From Corylus avellana (lineage: Eukaryota > Streptophyta > Magnoliopsida > Fagales > Betulaceae), in assembly GCF_901000735.1 (NCBI RefSeq), contig NC_081545.1:23715780-23779779 (forward strand): a stretch of DNA of 64,000 nucleotides. The letters run 5' to 3'. Shown one piece after another: positions 21,448-33,525 of the stretch; position 1 is the first letter of the stretch, and each line of letters starts with the position of its first letter. The translations under genes and the position numbers were made by a program. A model generated the notes under the pieces. It saw nothing but the letters and a program-made list of their open reading frames with translations, was not told the origin of the DNA and made no database searches.

Positions 21448-24400
21448 TCACTCATCCTTGATTGCTTTCAGCAACTTCAATACTTGAAGCATGGTAGGCC
21501 TATTAGCAGGAACATCAGAGAGGCATACACGAGAAATCTGCAGCATTTGAAGCATCATCTGCTTTGAATCAGCATTGAGAACTGCTGGATCAAGAACATC
21601 AGCAGACTGCCTTTTATTGATCTTTTGAAACACCCAGCCAACCAGATTCCCACCTTCAATCTCCTTAAAATCAGGCCCAGTTGGCTCTTTCCCAGTCACC
21701 AATTCAAGCAAAATCACGCCAAAACTGTAAACATCTCCCCTTGAGGTGGATCTCCCACTCTGCCCATACTCGGGAGGAATATAGCCAAATGTTCCTGCAA
21801 TATCAGTTGTGACATGAGTCTCACAAGCACTTATCAATCTTGCCAGCCCGAAATCCGCCACCTTCGGTTCAAAGTCTTCATTGAGTAAGATGTTGCTGGC
21901 TTTAATGTCTCTGTGGATGATGTGGGGGACGAATCCATGGTGAAGAAAAGCAAGCCCACGAGCAGCACCAGTTGCAATCTTCAGCCGTTTGTCCCAGTCA
22001 AGGACTTCAAGGGCTCCTGTCCGATTTCTCAGCCAAAGATCTAAGCTCCCATTGACCATATATTCATACACAAGGAGCTTCTGCTCGCCGATTGAGCAGT
22101 ATCCAAGCAACGGGACCAAATTTTGGTGCTTTACTTTTCCCAAAGTCTCCATTTCAGCCATGAATTCTCGGTGACCCTGTGTTTTTGCTTCGCTTAGCTT
22201 CTTAACCGCAACTGTTTTTCCATTAGGCAAGATTGCCTTGTATACAGTTCCAAAACCCCCATCTCCAATTATGTTTGTCTTGCAGAAATTGTTGGTGGCT
22301 TCAAGAATATCAACCAAGGTTAGTTTCAGAAGAGGCTGCTCAAACATGGCTACATTGATGCTCAAAGGTTCCTTCGATCTGCTGCTGCTCAAGAAATAGA
22401 GATTTTGATCTAGAAAACTGTTTAGCTTGCTTTCCTCAATCTCCTCGGGATCATTCTGCCTGCAGCTTCCAGTAATCCATCTTCGTAGAGCAAAAGCAAC
22501 AGTAAGAGCAATGAATATTACTCCTACCACAATCCCAGCTAGTCCCCAGGCATTTAAGAGAGCTGATTTCTCCAAGCTTCTAATCTGGCACTCTAAACCC
22601 AAAATTCTCCCACACAGATTTTTGTTCCCAGCAAGTGAAATTCTTGATAGGTTCAGACAAACACCACTTCTGGGTATAGGCCCTTCCAATCTATTTTCTG
22701 CCAAATTTAGGAAAAGCAGGTTGATCAGGCTGCATATTTTCTCAGGCACATGTCCAGAGAGCCGATTCCTGGAAAGATCAAAATACTCAAGTTGTATCAG
22801 ATTCCCAAGGTCAGGTGGAATATCTCCTGCAAACAAATTGGCATGAAGATCCAAATGTGTCAAGTAGGAAAAATTTCCCAAAGATGGTGGCAACTCCCCT
22901 GTAAAGAAATTATTACTCAAATTCATAGTTTCAATCTTCCAGGACATGGAATTGGAAAACAGCTCATCAACCAGACCAGAAAGTCTGTTCTGCTGAACAT
23001 AAAGCCCCACAAGGTTCATCATGCTCGATAAAGATGCAGGAAGCTCACTGTTGAGCTCGTTAGAGCTCAAATCTAAGTGAGTCAGCGCCTTCAACTTCCC
23101 CAAACTTACTGGAATCGAACCGGATAACCTATTACCGGTCAAATTAAGTTTCACCAAACTACTCAATCGCCCTAAGCTTCCAGGAATTGTTCCTGTGAGC
23201 CGGTTATTTCCAAGATACAATCCTTGAAGCCTGAGGGACTCACTGAATTCCGGTGGAATGGAACCCGTCAGCAAATTCCCTGACAAATCCAAGGTTGTAA
23301 GATTTGTCAAGCGAGAGAGGGATCTCGGAATTCCGCCAGAGAGCATATTGTTACTGATCAAAAGGTCCACCACCACCACGCAGCTCCCCAATTCTTCAGG
23401 TATTGGGCCAGACAATCTGTTGAAAGACAGATCAAACACCCCATGGTGTTGAACAAAGCTCAAATCAGGCATAGTGACCTGACGAAAGTAAAAGGATGGC
23501 TTCGAAGGAATGGCCCCAGATAGGTTATTGTGAGAAAGGACGAGGCATTGCAACTGAGCTAGGTCTGCAAGTTTCTCCGGTATAGAGCCAAGCAGAAGGT
23601 TGTTTCCAAGGTCCAATGTAGTGAGTGCAGTGCAGTCTCCAAGCTCGGTTGGAATGTTCCCTTCCAGCAGATTCGAGTTCAAATTAAGAACAGAGAGAGC
23701 TGTGAGATTCCCAATCTCCTTCGGAATAGTGCCTTTCAACTGATTATTATTGATGACTAGCCTTTCCAAACTAACAGCTTTGCCAATCTCCACAGGGAGA
23801 GTGCCCTCCAACAGGTTATTCCCAGCAGAAAACTCCATCAAATTTGTGGAATCCCAGAGACTCCTAGGAATTACACCCGTAAAGTTATTCGAGTCAAGGT
23901 CAAGCACCATCAGTGGAAGCTCAGAAAGGTACTCTGGTATCGAGCCAATGATCTGATTATTCACCAAAACCAACTGGGAAAGATTCCCACACTTCACAAA
24001 CGTCTTCTCAATCGTCCCCGACAGGAAATTACTATCAAGATCAATGTCCATAAGCGACGCCGCATTACACAACTCCTCCGGTATCGAACCCGTCAACAAA
24101 TTATTGCTCAAACTAAGGTGCTGGAGCATAGAGCAATTCCCAATCTCGGGCGGGATTTTCCCCAAGAACCGATTGCTCGAAAGCAGAAGCGACTCCACCA
24201 TTTCCCACTTTCCAAGCCAGGAAGGCAATGGCCCCGAAAGCTCATTCTTTTCAGCAGAAAACGTCAACGTAGGGAGCTGAGAAAGCTCCTCAGGCAACGA
24301 GCCAGATAACGAATTAAAGGAAAGCATCAAAGTTTTCAAGTTCCTACAGTTTCCAAGCTCAGCCGGGACCGACCCATTGAGCTCAGCGTAGACAAGATTC

Positions 24401-25335
24401 AATATAGTCAAATTCTGCAACTTCCCAATGGACCTTGGGATTGAACACCTTAATGGGTTGTATGAAAGGTCGAGTTTGCTTAGTGATTCTAACTCAGACA
24501 ATTCCTCGGGCAATGGACCCGTTATAAAACAAGACGGCGAAAAAAAGTTTTCAAGCTTTCGAAGCTCACCAATTTCTTTTGGAAACTGACCAGAAAACAT
24601 GTTAATGCCAATGTAAAGGCCAGTGAGGTTCTTTAAGTAACCAATTTCGGGTGGGATTGTACCAGAAAAGGAATTGTTTGATATGTCTAAGGAGGTTAAA
24701 GACTGAAGCTTTGTGAAAAGTGTTAGTGGGAGAGAACCTGAGAGGAGGTTGTTTCCAATGTCCAAGAACTGGAGCCGGGTCAAGTTCCCGATCCGGGTCG
24801 GGACATTTCCGGTGAGAGCGTTGCCGGAGAGGTCCAAGGTTCGGAGCTTGGTCATTTCTCCGAGCTGTTCTGGGATTTTACCGGCGAGAGAGTTCGGGCC
24901 GAGTTTGAGGGTCTGTAACTGCGTTAGCTCAGAGAGTTGGACCGGAATCTCCCCAGACAACTCGTTGTCGCCCAGAGAAAGCTCTTTCAAGCTTTGAAGG
25001 CTGGATATTTGAGGTGGGATTTGACCATAGAGAGAGTTGGAAGAGAGGTCGAGGGAAATGAGGCCGGAGAGAGAGAACAGAGAGGGAGACAGTGGGCCTT
25101 TGAGGAAACGAGCTGGGAGGGCGAGTTGGGTGACTCGGCCGAGTTGGCAGGAGACACCGACCCAGCGGCAGTGTGGAGTTTCTTGGTTCCACTGGGAAAG
25201 AACATGTGGGTTTTCAAGTGAGCTTTTGAAGGAAAGGAGAGCTTTTCTTTCTGGGTTTTGCTCATTTTGGTCTGAAACAGCCATGAGGAATAGGTGAAGC
25301 ACAAAAAGAGTGAAAATTTGAGGCTTGACCGCCAT
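21448..25335 (-). CDS. EMS1: LRR receptor-like kinase, EMS1/EXS type (1295 aa, intronless)
   Basis: One open frame, ATG at 25335-25333, TGA at 21450-21448. Order: signal peptide (about 1-21), LRRNT cap with C-R-W-V-G-V-S-C (about 56-63), a long series of extracellular leucine-rich repeats with L-x-G-x-I-P spacing, a C-terminal Cys pair, one membrane helix (about 923-945), then a Ser/Thr kinase (about 1020-1295). Kinase landmarks are intact: G-D-G-G-F-G-T-V glycine loop, A-V-K-K lysine, H-R-D-I-K catalytic loop, D-F-G-L-A-R, and G-T-F-G-Y-I-P-P-E-Y. The RD kinase and overall sequence match EMS1, the receptor that with the TPD1 ligand specifies tapetum in anthers. Arabidopsis EMS1 is about 100 residues shorter; longer forms are, to my recollection, common in woody plants. 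A duplicated TATA-bearing segment lies just upstream. Confidence 0.93.
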   Translation of the reverse strand: MAVKPQIFTLFVLHLFLMAVSDQNEQNPERKALLSFKSSLENPHVLSQWNQETPHCRWVGVSCQLGRVTQLALPARFLKGPLSPSLFSLSGLISLDLSSNSLYGQIPPQISSLQSLKELSLGDNELSGEIPVQLSELTQLQTLKLGPNSLAGKIPEQLGEMTKLRTLDLSGNALTGNVPTRIGNLTRLQFLDIGNNLLSGSLPLTLFTKLQSLTSLDISNNSFSGTIPPEIGYLKNLTGLYIGINMFSGQFPKEIGELRKLENFFSPSCFITGPLPEELSELESLSKLDLSYNPLRCSIPRSIGKLQNLTILNLVYAELNGSVPAELGNCRNLKTLMLSFNSLSGSLPEELSQLPTLTFSAEKNELSGPLPSWLGKWEMVESLLLSSNRFLGKIPPEIGNCSMLQHLSLSNNLLTGSIPEELCNAASLMDIDLDSNFLSGTIEKTFVKCGNLSQLVLVNNQIIGSIPEYLSELPLMVLDLDSNNFTGVIPRSLWDSTNLMEFSAGNNLLEGTLPVEIGKAVSLERLVINNNQLKGTIPKEIGNLTALSVLNLNSNLLEGNIPTELGDCTALTTLDLGNNLLLGSIPEKLADLAQLQCLVLSHNNLSGAIPSKPSFYFRQVTMPDLSFVQHHGVFDLSFNRLSGPIPEELGSCVVVVDLLISNNMLSGGIPRSLSRLTNLTTLDLSGNLLTGSIPPEFSESLRLQGLYLGNNRLTGTIPGSLGRLSSLVKLNLTGNRLSGSIPVSLGKLKALTHLDLSSNELNSELPASLSSMMNLVGLYVQQNRLSGLVDELFSNSMSWKIETMNLSNNFFTGELPPSLGNFSYLTHLDLHANLFAGDIPPDLGNLIQLEYFDLSRNRLSGHVPEKICSLINLLFLNLAENRLEGPIPRSGVCLNLSRISLAGNKNLCGRILGLECQIRSLEKSALLNAWGLAGIVVGVIFIALTVAFALRRWITGSCRQNDPEEIEESKLNSFLDQNLYFLSSSRSKEPLSINVAMFEQPLLKLTLVDILEATNNFCKTNIIGDGGFGTVYKAILPNGKTVAVKKLSEAKTQGHREFMAEMETLGKVKHQNLVPLLGYCSIGEQKLLVYEYMVNGSLDLWLRNRTGALEVLDWDKRLKIATGAARGLAFLHHGFVPHIIHRDIKASNILLNEDFEPKVADFGLARLISACETHVTTDIAGTFGYIPPEYGQSGRSTSRGDVYSFGVILLELVTGKEPTGPDFKEIEGGNLVGWVFQKINKRQSADVLDPAVLNADSKQMMLQMLQISRVCLSDVPANRPTMLQVLKLLKAIKDE

Positions 25336-25416
25336 AGCTGCTAGCTGTTACAGTAAGAAGGTGGCAAAGGTTACATAAAATTGGACTCTGAATAGAGCAA
25401 TAGAAGATGGCAAGGG

Positions 25417-25423
25417 TTATATA
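25417..25423 (-). promoter_or_regulatory. Probable TATA box of the EMS1-like gene
   Basis: On the minus strand this reads TATATAA, 82-88 bp upstream of the ATG, which would leave a short leader of roughly 50 nt. It lies in the distal copy of an approximately 30-bp near-repeat; the proximal copy (25355-25384) has a degenerate version. Assignment is by sequence and position only. Confidence 0.45.
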
Positions 25424-26404
25424 AAAAGGTCCTTCATAAATACAGAGGGATTGAGGTTGGGAAGTTTGAAAGCCATAGATGATAGTGGGTGAGCTCAGAG
25501 AGAGAGAGAGAGAGACAGAAAGAGAGGGAGGCGTACTGCGCCAAAAGCCAAAATAAGTTATATGTGTCAGAGAAGAGCACGCAGGTCACGTGACTTTGAG
25601 GCATTGTAACGGCAACTCCTGTTTTTATTTGCATAAAAACCCCCGTAGGCCTTGATATTTATCCTTTGAGACCAAACTCCTCTCAGCAAACCCGGCTTTT
25701 GTCCTCCCCAACATTTTTTTTTTTAATTTTTTATTTTTTGGTGGGGAATTTTGTCTATATATTACTTTCTTCTTTTTGTTCGTGCTTTCATGAATATTTT
25801 TTTGTCTTTTGGTGGGTTTTTTTTTTGTTGCACTTTGCATGGCTGTAGTTGCATGGTTTATAGTAGAGTCTACAAATTCTAGCTTTTTTATATGTTTTTT
25901 TCTACGACTTCTTCTCACAATTTAATATACAAAACAAGAATCTTGTCGCACTAAACAACGAAGATTTGTTTACCAAAAAAAAAAAAGAAGGAAGATTCTG
26001 CAGTACTGGAGAATTCCTTCCACCACATTTTCTCTTTTTATTATTATTTTTAATTAATATTATTTTCGTGGCAATCTAGTCAAAAGCCAGCACGGCCTGG
26101 CTTCGTGGTCCGTCGTCGAATATGTTTTATTTGAGAAGGGTGTACTCCGTACGGTGCGATATCCATACTTTTGTTTTTTCGTTCTCTCATGTGGTCCCAA
26201 ATAGACGATTCGGGTTGGTTACATAAATGCAATTAAAAAGAATAGAGGGACGAGGGTGAAAAAAGCAAAACTAAATCAACCTTTCTGGTTGTAAAATTCA
26301 GCGTGAGTTGTGTGATAGTCCGTCCTTGAGAAAATGAGTGTAATGGGAAAAGAGGCTTTTATGCTGGCCGTTGAGCAGCTACACAGGTACGGCCGGTGCC
26401 AAAG

Positions 26405-26555
26405 GAGATTTGCTACAATGCATTCTCCCACCCATCTCCTCACCATCTTTCTTTTTTCAACATCTTGATTTTTTCAAAATAAAAAATAAAAAAATAAATA
26501 CAAGAGAGAGGAGATGGTGGGAAGATGGGTGAGAGAGTGCAAGCTACATAGGTAC
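26405..26555. mobile_element. Foldback MITE, 151 bp (copy A)
   Basis: Arms around TCTCCCACCCATCTCCTCACC and GGAGATGGTGGGAAGATGGG are inverted. A 10-bp direct repeat GGTGCCAAAG flanks it (26395-26404, 26556-26565). Confidence 0.65.
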
Positions 26556-26848
26556 GGTGCCAAAGCATCTTATTGACAACATTTATCAAGTTTTTTTTAT
26601 AACACTTGTTTCAAAATAAAAAAAAAATATATTAACAAAATACTCAAAAAATTATTTTAATATTAGGTTATTTTTGAACACTTCTTTTGAACCAGAAAAA
26701 AAAAATCTAAAAAGTATTAACAAACAAATTTTTCTTTCATATTAAATATGAATACCAATGTTAATACTACATTAATCATTTTCAGCTACAATAACAAAGA
26801 CAAAAACCAAACAGGTCCAAGAATCCCGATTTAAAATAATAAAATAAA

Positions 26849-27261
26849 GAAGAAAATACATTTTAACTATCTACTCATTTACACTTTGACCTCCAATGTT
26901 TAAGAAGTGACACTTGATCGTCCAAACTTTCAAATTGTTTGCAATTCGATCATTTTGACTTCTTCTTTCTTTTTTTTTTTTCCAAAATGCCTTCATCCCA
27001 AGTTTTTTTTTAAAAAAATTAAAATTAGAATTTTTAAAAAAAATTAAAAATTAAGGGGTGACCAGCCATCCCAGACTAGACACTCTTTAATTTTTAAATT
27101 TTTTTTTAAACTTGGGATGAGAGCATTTTGGAGGAAAAGTCAGAATTATCGAATTGCAACAATTTTAAAAATTTAAAGGGATTAAGTATCACTTTTTAAA
27201 TATTAAAAATTAAAATATAAATGAATAAATAATTTCAAAAAGAAAAATATATTTTTCCTTA
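26849..27261. mobile_element. Long-inverted-repeat element (copy A), probably Mutator-like
   Basis: The left arm (TTTAAGAAGTGACACTTGATC, TTGCAATTCGATCATTTTGAC) pairs with the right arm (GTCAGAATTATCGAATTGCAA, ATTAAGTATCACTTTTTAAA). The centre differs markedly between copies A and B, unlike most of the segment. Ends are approximate. Confidence 0.5.
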
Positions 27262-27379
27262 AAATAAATTTGAACTTTACATAATAAAATAAAATAAAAT
27301 AAATAGGCTCATTTGTATGGGTTGATAATTAGTAGCCATAATTTTTCCGACAAAATCCAAAATTTGTTGTATTCGTCTT

Positions 27380-27790
27380 GATCCGATTTGATTGGGGATT
27401 GGGGGGACCCCCCACCCCCACCCCTACCCCCCACGATGGCTTGTAGAATGAAAACACGAATGGGCCCCAGGAATTTCCTAAGACTCCCAGTCACAGTCCA
27501 AGATCCAGATTTTGAGACCAGGAGTTGGGAATTGACGAAAAAGGCCATAAGGGACAGCGCTGGAATCGAAGCGAATCTGCAGCTACCTACCTCCATAGGA
27601 GGCCGGAGCTTTCAAGCTTTGGTGGAGAGGGTTGTTTTCGTTATTATGATCATATACACATTTTGACCTTCAACATCAGGAGTAGAGATTTGATGAGACG
27701 TGAGGGCTACCAACTGGCTATGGCCTTGAGCTCTGAGCTGTCCCTTCCACCGGAAACCCAGCACGCCTGGCTTCGTGGTCCGTCTAGTAT
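27380..27790 (+). other. GC-rich island with broken protein-like frames (copy A)
   Basis: After a C-rich run (27405-27432), two overlapping frames (27388-27666 and 27525-27824) look more protein-like than the surroundings, for example Y-D-H-I-H-I-L-T-F-N-I-R-S. Neither has a recognisable domain and they sit in different phases, so this may be a gene fragment. It ends with a 27-bp block that also occurs at 26089. Confidence 0.3.
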
Positions 27791-29335
27791 GCTTTTTACA
27801 ACACTTAATACAAATCCTTATTAACTTTTTTTTTTAGCCCCAGCCCAGGTCTTGGGTTTAATTTTATTGAAAAATTGTTGAGGTTTTGTGAAAAGAAAGA
27901 ATAAATTAAAGGAAAAAATGTTTTCATTTAAAAATAGACAAAAATACAAACAAAGTTAACAAACTTGATAGGCTGAAAATGGAACCATATATATAAGTCA
28001 CATATAAAAATGAAAATGATGTAAATATTAAAGTATTGATTAAGTGATTAAATTTATCTCTTTATATAAACTTAAACTTTTTAGATGAATGATAGTTTAA
28101 CATGATATCAGATCCAAAAGTCATAGGATCAAACCTTAACTCCGTCAAATTTTTTCATTTATATTAAATATTTTACGTGTTGGGTCTTACCTATTAAAAG
28201 GAAGTTTGAGCCCATACATGAAGAGAAGTGTTAAAGTATTGATTAAGTGATTAAATTTACTTATTCCTATAAGCTTAAGTTTGTAGGATAAATATATTTT
28301 TTCTTTATATATATATATGCCAACAGTATGGTCAATATTCTTGTACAATTAAAGAAGCTTCGGACTGTCGTTTTGCGAAAGATTCTCACGGCTTCACGGG
28401 CTCTGCAACTTTGCGACACAACAACAAAAAAAACCCAGAGTATAATTGAGAAGAAGAACAATATAAGGTAAGTATGTATAATATAGTATTATTCTGGACC
28501 CGGTACCTGCGACAGAAAATCCATTAGTCATGGCTAAATGTTTCACTTCATCTTCTTATAACTCCCTAAACAGTGTTGAAAACCTCTTGTTTTTTTACCC
28601 TAATGACTGAAATGTGACTCATATTGCTAAAGATCCAACGGCAGTTTTAAGGCCATGTGTCTAAGAACGTGAAATTACACTTATTATCCTTAAGGAAAAA
28701 AAAAAAAAAAAAAAAACCAGAAAGAAATACACTTATTCTCTAGAATTGACATTACATATATTTGCATTTATTCTTAAAATTTGAGGTGGTTCAACCATTC
28801 ATTTGGGCTGAATGGTGGTTTGTCACCCTAAATAAAATTTATAAGGGTAATTAAACTATCCAAATGGCCGTCGTACCGTTGGAAAGTAGTTTGGCCACTC
28901 TTGTAATCTTGGAGGTTGGTTTGGCCAACCCCCCGATCCCATTGAGGGTGGCCAAATTAATTAGAATTATGATCATCTTTAGGATAATATCCAGTTACGT
29001 ACTTAAATTGGAGGAGTATTTTTGCCCACACAAAAAGAAAAAAGACAAAAATATATTTATAATATAACTAATTGAATATTATCCAGTTCAAATAAATAGG
29101 AGAATATCTTGTTCCATCAAACTATGCTTCAACCTGGTTTGGTCACTTCAAAAAAACATTTTGGAGTGGTTAGCTACTCCCTAAACTTTTATTTTTAAGG
29201 GTAATTTGAACATTTTAAATTAAAGATTTGCATGCATAAGTCATTTGCACAAGTTTCCGTCCATTTTTAACTACAAATAGTCCAATACTGTGAAAATTGA
29301 AAATAAATGATAGTCATAAATAATAGTTTAGGAAG

Positions 29336-29336
<1 letters not shown>

Positions 29337-29379
<43 letters not shown>
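29337..29379. repeat. (TA)n microsatellite, about 43 bp
   Basis: Pure TA run. The counterpart in copy B (41849-41865) is only about 17 bp, a length difference of the kind seen between alleles. Confidence 0.9.
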
Positions 29380-29382
<3 letters not shown>

Positions 29383-30200
29383 GAATAGAGATAAGACAAA
29401 ATAGGAGGTTTTGAACCGGAGGTGAGCCACTCCCTAAATTTGGATTAAGCAGTGTTAGAAAAGCTAGTTTAGTACTCATCACCCTTGGATTTTGTTATGG
29501 GAAATCTAATAACATCTTACTTATAATGAAAGAGAATAATTGCACAATAATTTTGGGGGTTAAGACAAGTAAGATACACAGTTTGATCACTTATTAGGCA
29601 ATGTTTGAAAGTATGTTGTTATAATGAGAATGTTTAATATGGGCCCGTTTGGCATTGCCTTGTTATTGTAGCAAAAATTAATCAATGTGAAGAAAAAAAA
29701 AATGTTTGATATGAAAAAATGAAATATATATATATATATATTTTTTGTAGTGTTTTTTTTATTTAAATGATAGTAAAAAGTGATTGATACGATGTAACAA
29801 ATAAGAATATTCGGAGTTGAATTTTTTTTAAGTGGTTGACAATATCTAGGAAATCACTTAAAACGCTCTACTTCAGCGTGTGAAATGAGTGAATAATAAC
29901 ATTACTCTTAGGACATAAATTTCTTCCAAACCGGTCTGAAGAAAATATCTTTCAACCCATTTAAAATAGTGTCAAATGTCTATAAACATTTAAAAAACAC
30001 ATTAAATTTAGTCTAAGTTAGTAAACTGCTATTAATGACATTAATGATTTAATATGGTATAGAGTTTTCCTCCAAACTAGGTTGGAGGAATCCCCTACAA
30101 CCTAATCTATAAAAGCGACACATGTCCCTTGAACATGTGAAAAACACATGTTTTTTCAATAGCAGAAACAAAATTGAAATAAATTTTATTAAAAACTCAT

Positions 30201-30535
30201 GTGCACCTCACATGTGAACGATATCCTAGCTTTTGGGTTGAGGATGATGAGTATCGGCTTAGGGGTTCTCTGCTCTCAAGGTCGAGGAATAAGCGCTACC
30301 TATGCATTGGATTGTTTTTGTTTAGTACAGATCTGATATTAAACCTGACGATTAGTCATGAGTTAGCGGATGATTTTGTTATATATGGTTGATTTGGTAT
30401 GATTGGTGATGTCTGTAATTTTAGCTTTAACTATAATTTACTTTAAAATTTTTGCTCTATTTCTAAGAATTTTTTTACTCGTGACTTTTATGAATGAACA
30501 AGAATGAAATGTTTCCTCTTAAAAAAAAAAAATCA
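30201..30535 (+). mobile_element. LINE 3' end fragment (copy A)
   Basis: Ends with GACTTTTATGAATGAACAAG, then ATGAAATGTTTCCTCTT and an A run (30519-30532), like other plant L1 tails. A short open frame at 30201-30392 is a leftover of the element. Confidence 0.5.
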
Positions 30536-30892
30536 TATTTAACTATTTATCAATTACTTTTTTAAGTAATCATCATATATCTGTACTCATTGCACGACCG
30601 TATTGATCAGCATAACACGGGCAAGCCGCTCGATGGTCCCCAAAAAATAAAATTCAGATGGTAATAATTAGTTCGTTCAGCACATGAACAGGAAATAAAA
30701 TCCGTGAGTCATTTGAATTTTTTTTTTTAGTTACCAAATAGAACTAGCAGTAACAAAAAAAAAAAAAAAAAAAAAAAAAAAGGAAATAAGTAAATATTTC
30801 CTTTTCTTGAATTTTAAATTCTATGGAACGTGTTGAGCAAATTTAAAAAATGATGCAAGATCTTAAATTAATTGTTTAAGGCGGGTGTTGGG

Positions 30893-31018
30893 TTTTTTTT
30901 TTTTTTTTTTTTTTTGACACGTACTAACAAGAGAGAAGAGGGATTCGAACTAATGACCTTCATTTCTTAGGTGTGATTTCATTAGGTGTAGGGTATTAAT
31001 TTGGTTACAATCCTACCA
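30893..31018 (-). mobile_element. SINE-like fragment (copy A)
   Basis: T run at 30893-30915 followed, on the minus strand, by TTAGTTCGAATCCC, resembling a pol III B box. No target duplication was found. The counterpart is at 43387-43510. Confidence 0.3.
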
Positions 31019-31774
31019 TGGATTATTGATGGCCTGAATTTATGTAAAATCAATGGCACCAGAATAAATAAAGAAGAAATTAATTATGTCTGGTCTGGAG
31101 GATGAAAGTCTTCGGAAAATTATTCCATCATATGCTTTTTTCAAATTTAAATTAATTTTTTTTTTAAAAAAAATTAAATAATTCATCAGGCCCCACATTT
31201 ATGTCATCAACGGCAGGAAATGAAAACCTGCATGCAAACTGCAAAGACGTCAGCTATTATAGGGGGGTTGTGTACCAAAAGAAACAATGCATTAATGGGT
31301 TTTTTTGGGTTAGATAAGTCATAGATGCGTACACGCCTAGATGATTAAATGGAGGAAAAAGATAAATAAATAACAAAAATAAGATATATGTGATTCTTGA
31401 AAGGGTGAAAAAAAAAAAGAGGAAGATTTTGAAAGATTGTGAAATGACTTGGCGTGAGTAAAAGTAAAATTGGCAGTGACTGGGCATCTCTGAAACTCTC
31501 TCTCTCTCTCTCTAATGGTGTAAAATTGGGTATCTTTAAAGTGCAGCTACAAAAACTGGCAGAAGACAGGAGTGGGTGAGATGAGAGAGGCAGAGATTCC
31601 TCCTCTATTCTCTCTTCTTTGTTTGCTGCTGATGGATTGCTGATGGGTTGGATTGATCCAAGACAATGGGTTTCTTGGGTAAAGAGTAGTTACTTCTCTC
31701 TCATGTTTGAGAAATGTTTAACCTACTCTCACATGCTCAATGCTAATTATTAAATGCAACATATATATTTTTGA

Positions 31775-32385
31775 GAAAAATATAAAAAAGTCCTCTGAAT
31801 TAATTGTTATTTATGATAAAACCATATAATGTTAAAAAATAACTAAAATAGCATATCAAACTATTAAAATATATCAAAAAAGTCACTTACTTTTTTATAT
31901 TTCTATAATACTCATATTCATTTAACAAATAAAATAATAAAATAATTGTTAAAAAAAAACAAAAAAAAAAACCAATTGACGAATAAAAACAATTTTTTAA
32001 CGGAATTTGACTCCAAGGACTAATTTTTTTTTTTTTTGGAATATCTCAAAAAACCTTTGATTTTACTTTCATATGACATGAAGCAATTTGCAATTTATGC
32101 CAACTACAATGACTAATTATTTATTTATTCCAAAAAAACTTTTTTTTTTTTTTGTATTTATTAGCCTTTTTTTGTATTTTTAAAAAATTGTTTGGTTTTT
32201 TTTTTTATCAATTATTTTATTATTTTATTTGTTAAAATAATAGTGGTATAATAGGAATATAAAAAAGTGATATTTTTTGATACATTTTAGTTGTTTGATG
32301 GGCTACTTTAAAACCTTTTGAACAATGTGAGGCTCTATCACAAACGGTTATTAATTTGACGGGCTTTTTTATATTTTTATTTGTT
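31775..32385. mobile_element. Mutator-like foldback element (copy A, uninterrupted)
   Basis: GAGAAAAATATAAAAAAG at the left and CTTTTTTATATTTTT at the right, with long inverted arms; related to 2658-3372. It contains AATAATAAA (31933-31941), the empty target of the insertion seen in copy B. Confidence 0.6.
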
Positions 32386-32977
32386 ATTTCATCCATTAAG
32401 AATATATTTAATATTATTTTAGATTATTTATTTTATGTGTTCTAGAGTTTAATTTAGGATTTTTTTTGTCCGCTACTTATTCTCTCTCTATAAATAATGA
32501 GCTATGTAATATAATTCAATATAGAAAACATACAAAGTAGGTCATTATATGTTTTCACCATCTCCCTTCTCTCTCTTTCTTCAGTATATCTATACAATAT
32601 ATTTAACAAAGTCGGATGAGAGACAAATTGTAGCTATTTTATACTTGACTGTTAGGAGCCACACATGAGGGGCGTAAATGGTGAAAACTGCATGCGCTTC
32701 TTTAAGTCCAACGGAGCATAACCTAATCTAGCCTCATTAGGGCATCAGTGAGGCTCAAGACGACTAATACTAATAAAATTGATAATTTTCATTTCGAAAG
32801 TCAGACTCTCGCTCAATGAGTAGAAATTTAAGATCTAGGGGAGAAGGAAGCCAATCGTCGCTTTTTAAACTTTATAAGCTAAAATGCAAAAATAGTAATA
32901 CTTTGGGAGTCGATTGGGTGAGGATTAAACATAAACATTTTTTCATATGTTTTTTTAACAATTGCTTATAATTTTAA

Positions 32978-33343
32978 GGATAAAGTCTACTTAACCCCCT
33001 TAAACTATCACTCAAATGACAATCTACCATCCAAACTATTAATTGCGACAATTTACTTCCCAAACTACCAAAACAATGACAATGTAGCCCCAATTTTAAC
33101 AAAATGACAAAATTATCCTTACTAAAATAAAAACAAAATACTAAAATTTAATTTTTTAAAATAAATTTTAAGGGTATTTTTGTCTTACTAAAATTTTATA
33201 GGGGTAATTTTGTCATTTCGTTAAAATTGGGGATACATTGTCATTGTTTTGGTAGTTTTGGGGCTAAATTGTCGCAATTGATAATTTGGGGGGTAAGATT
33301 GTCATTAAAGTGATAGTTTGAGAGAGTTAAGTGGACTTTATCC
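32978..33343. mobile_element. Mutator-like MITE, 366 bp (copy A)
   Basis: GGATAAAGTCTACTTAACCC at the left and GTTAAGTGGACTTTATCC at the right, flanked by TAATTTTAA (32969-32977, 33344-33352). Same family as 10615-10981. Confidence 0.85.
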
Positions 33344-33525
33344 TAATTTTAATTTTTGCATGATTTGTTAATAATTAATGATAAAGTAATTATAATTAAA
33401 TTTGTACTAAAATCTAAAAGAAATTTAAGGATATTAATTGTCTTTGGTAGCTTTTTCAAATCAAATGATGATGAGAAAGGCTTGTAACCACCGTACGTAT
33501 TGTAAACCTAGTAACCACCCTCTGC

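Noticed and set aside
30893..31018. A functional tRNA gene from the B-box-like TTCGAATCC wording
   Set aside because: No A box, acceptor stem or cloverleaf pairing; next to a T run, so a SINE-like fragment is more likely.
31494..31660. A microRNA precursor suggested by the CT-rich and GAGA-like wording around 31600
   Set aside because: No stable inverted arms and no known mature plant miRNA sequence recognised there.
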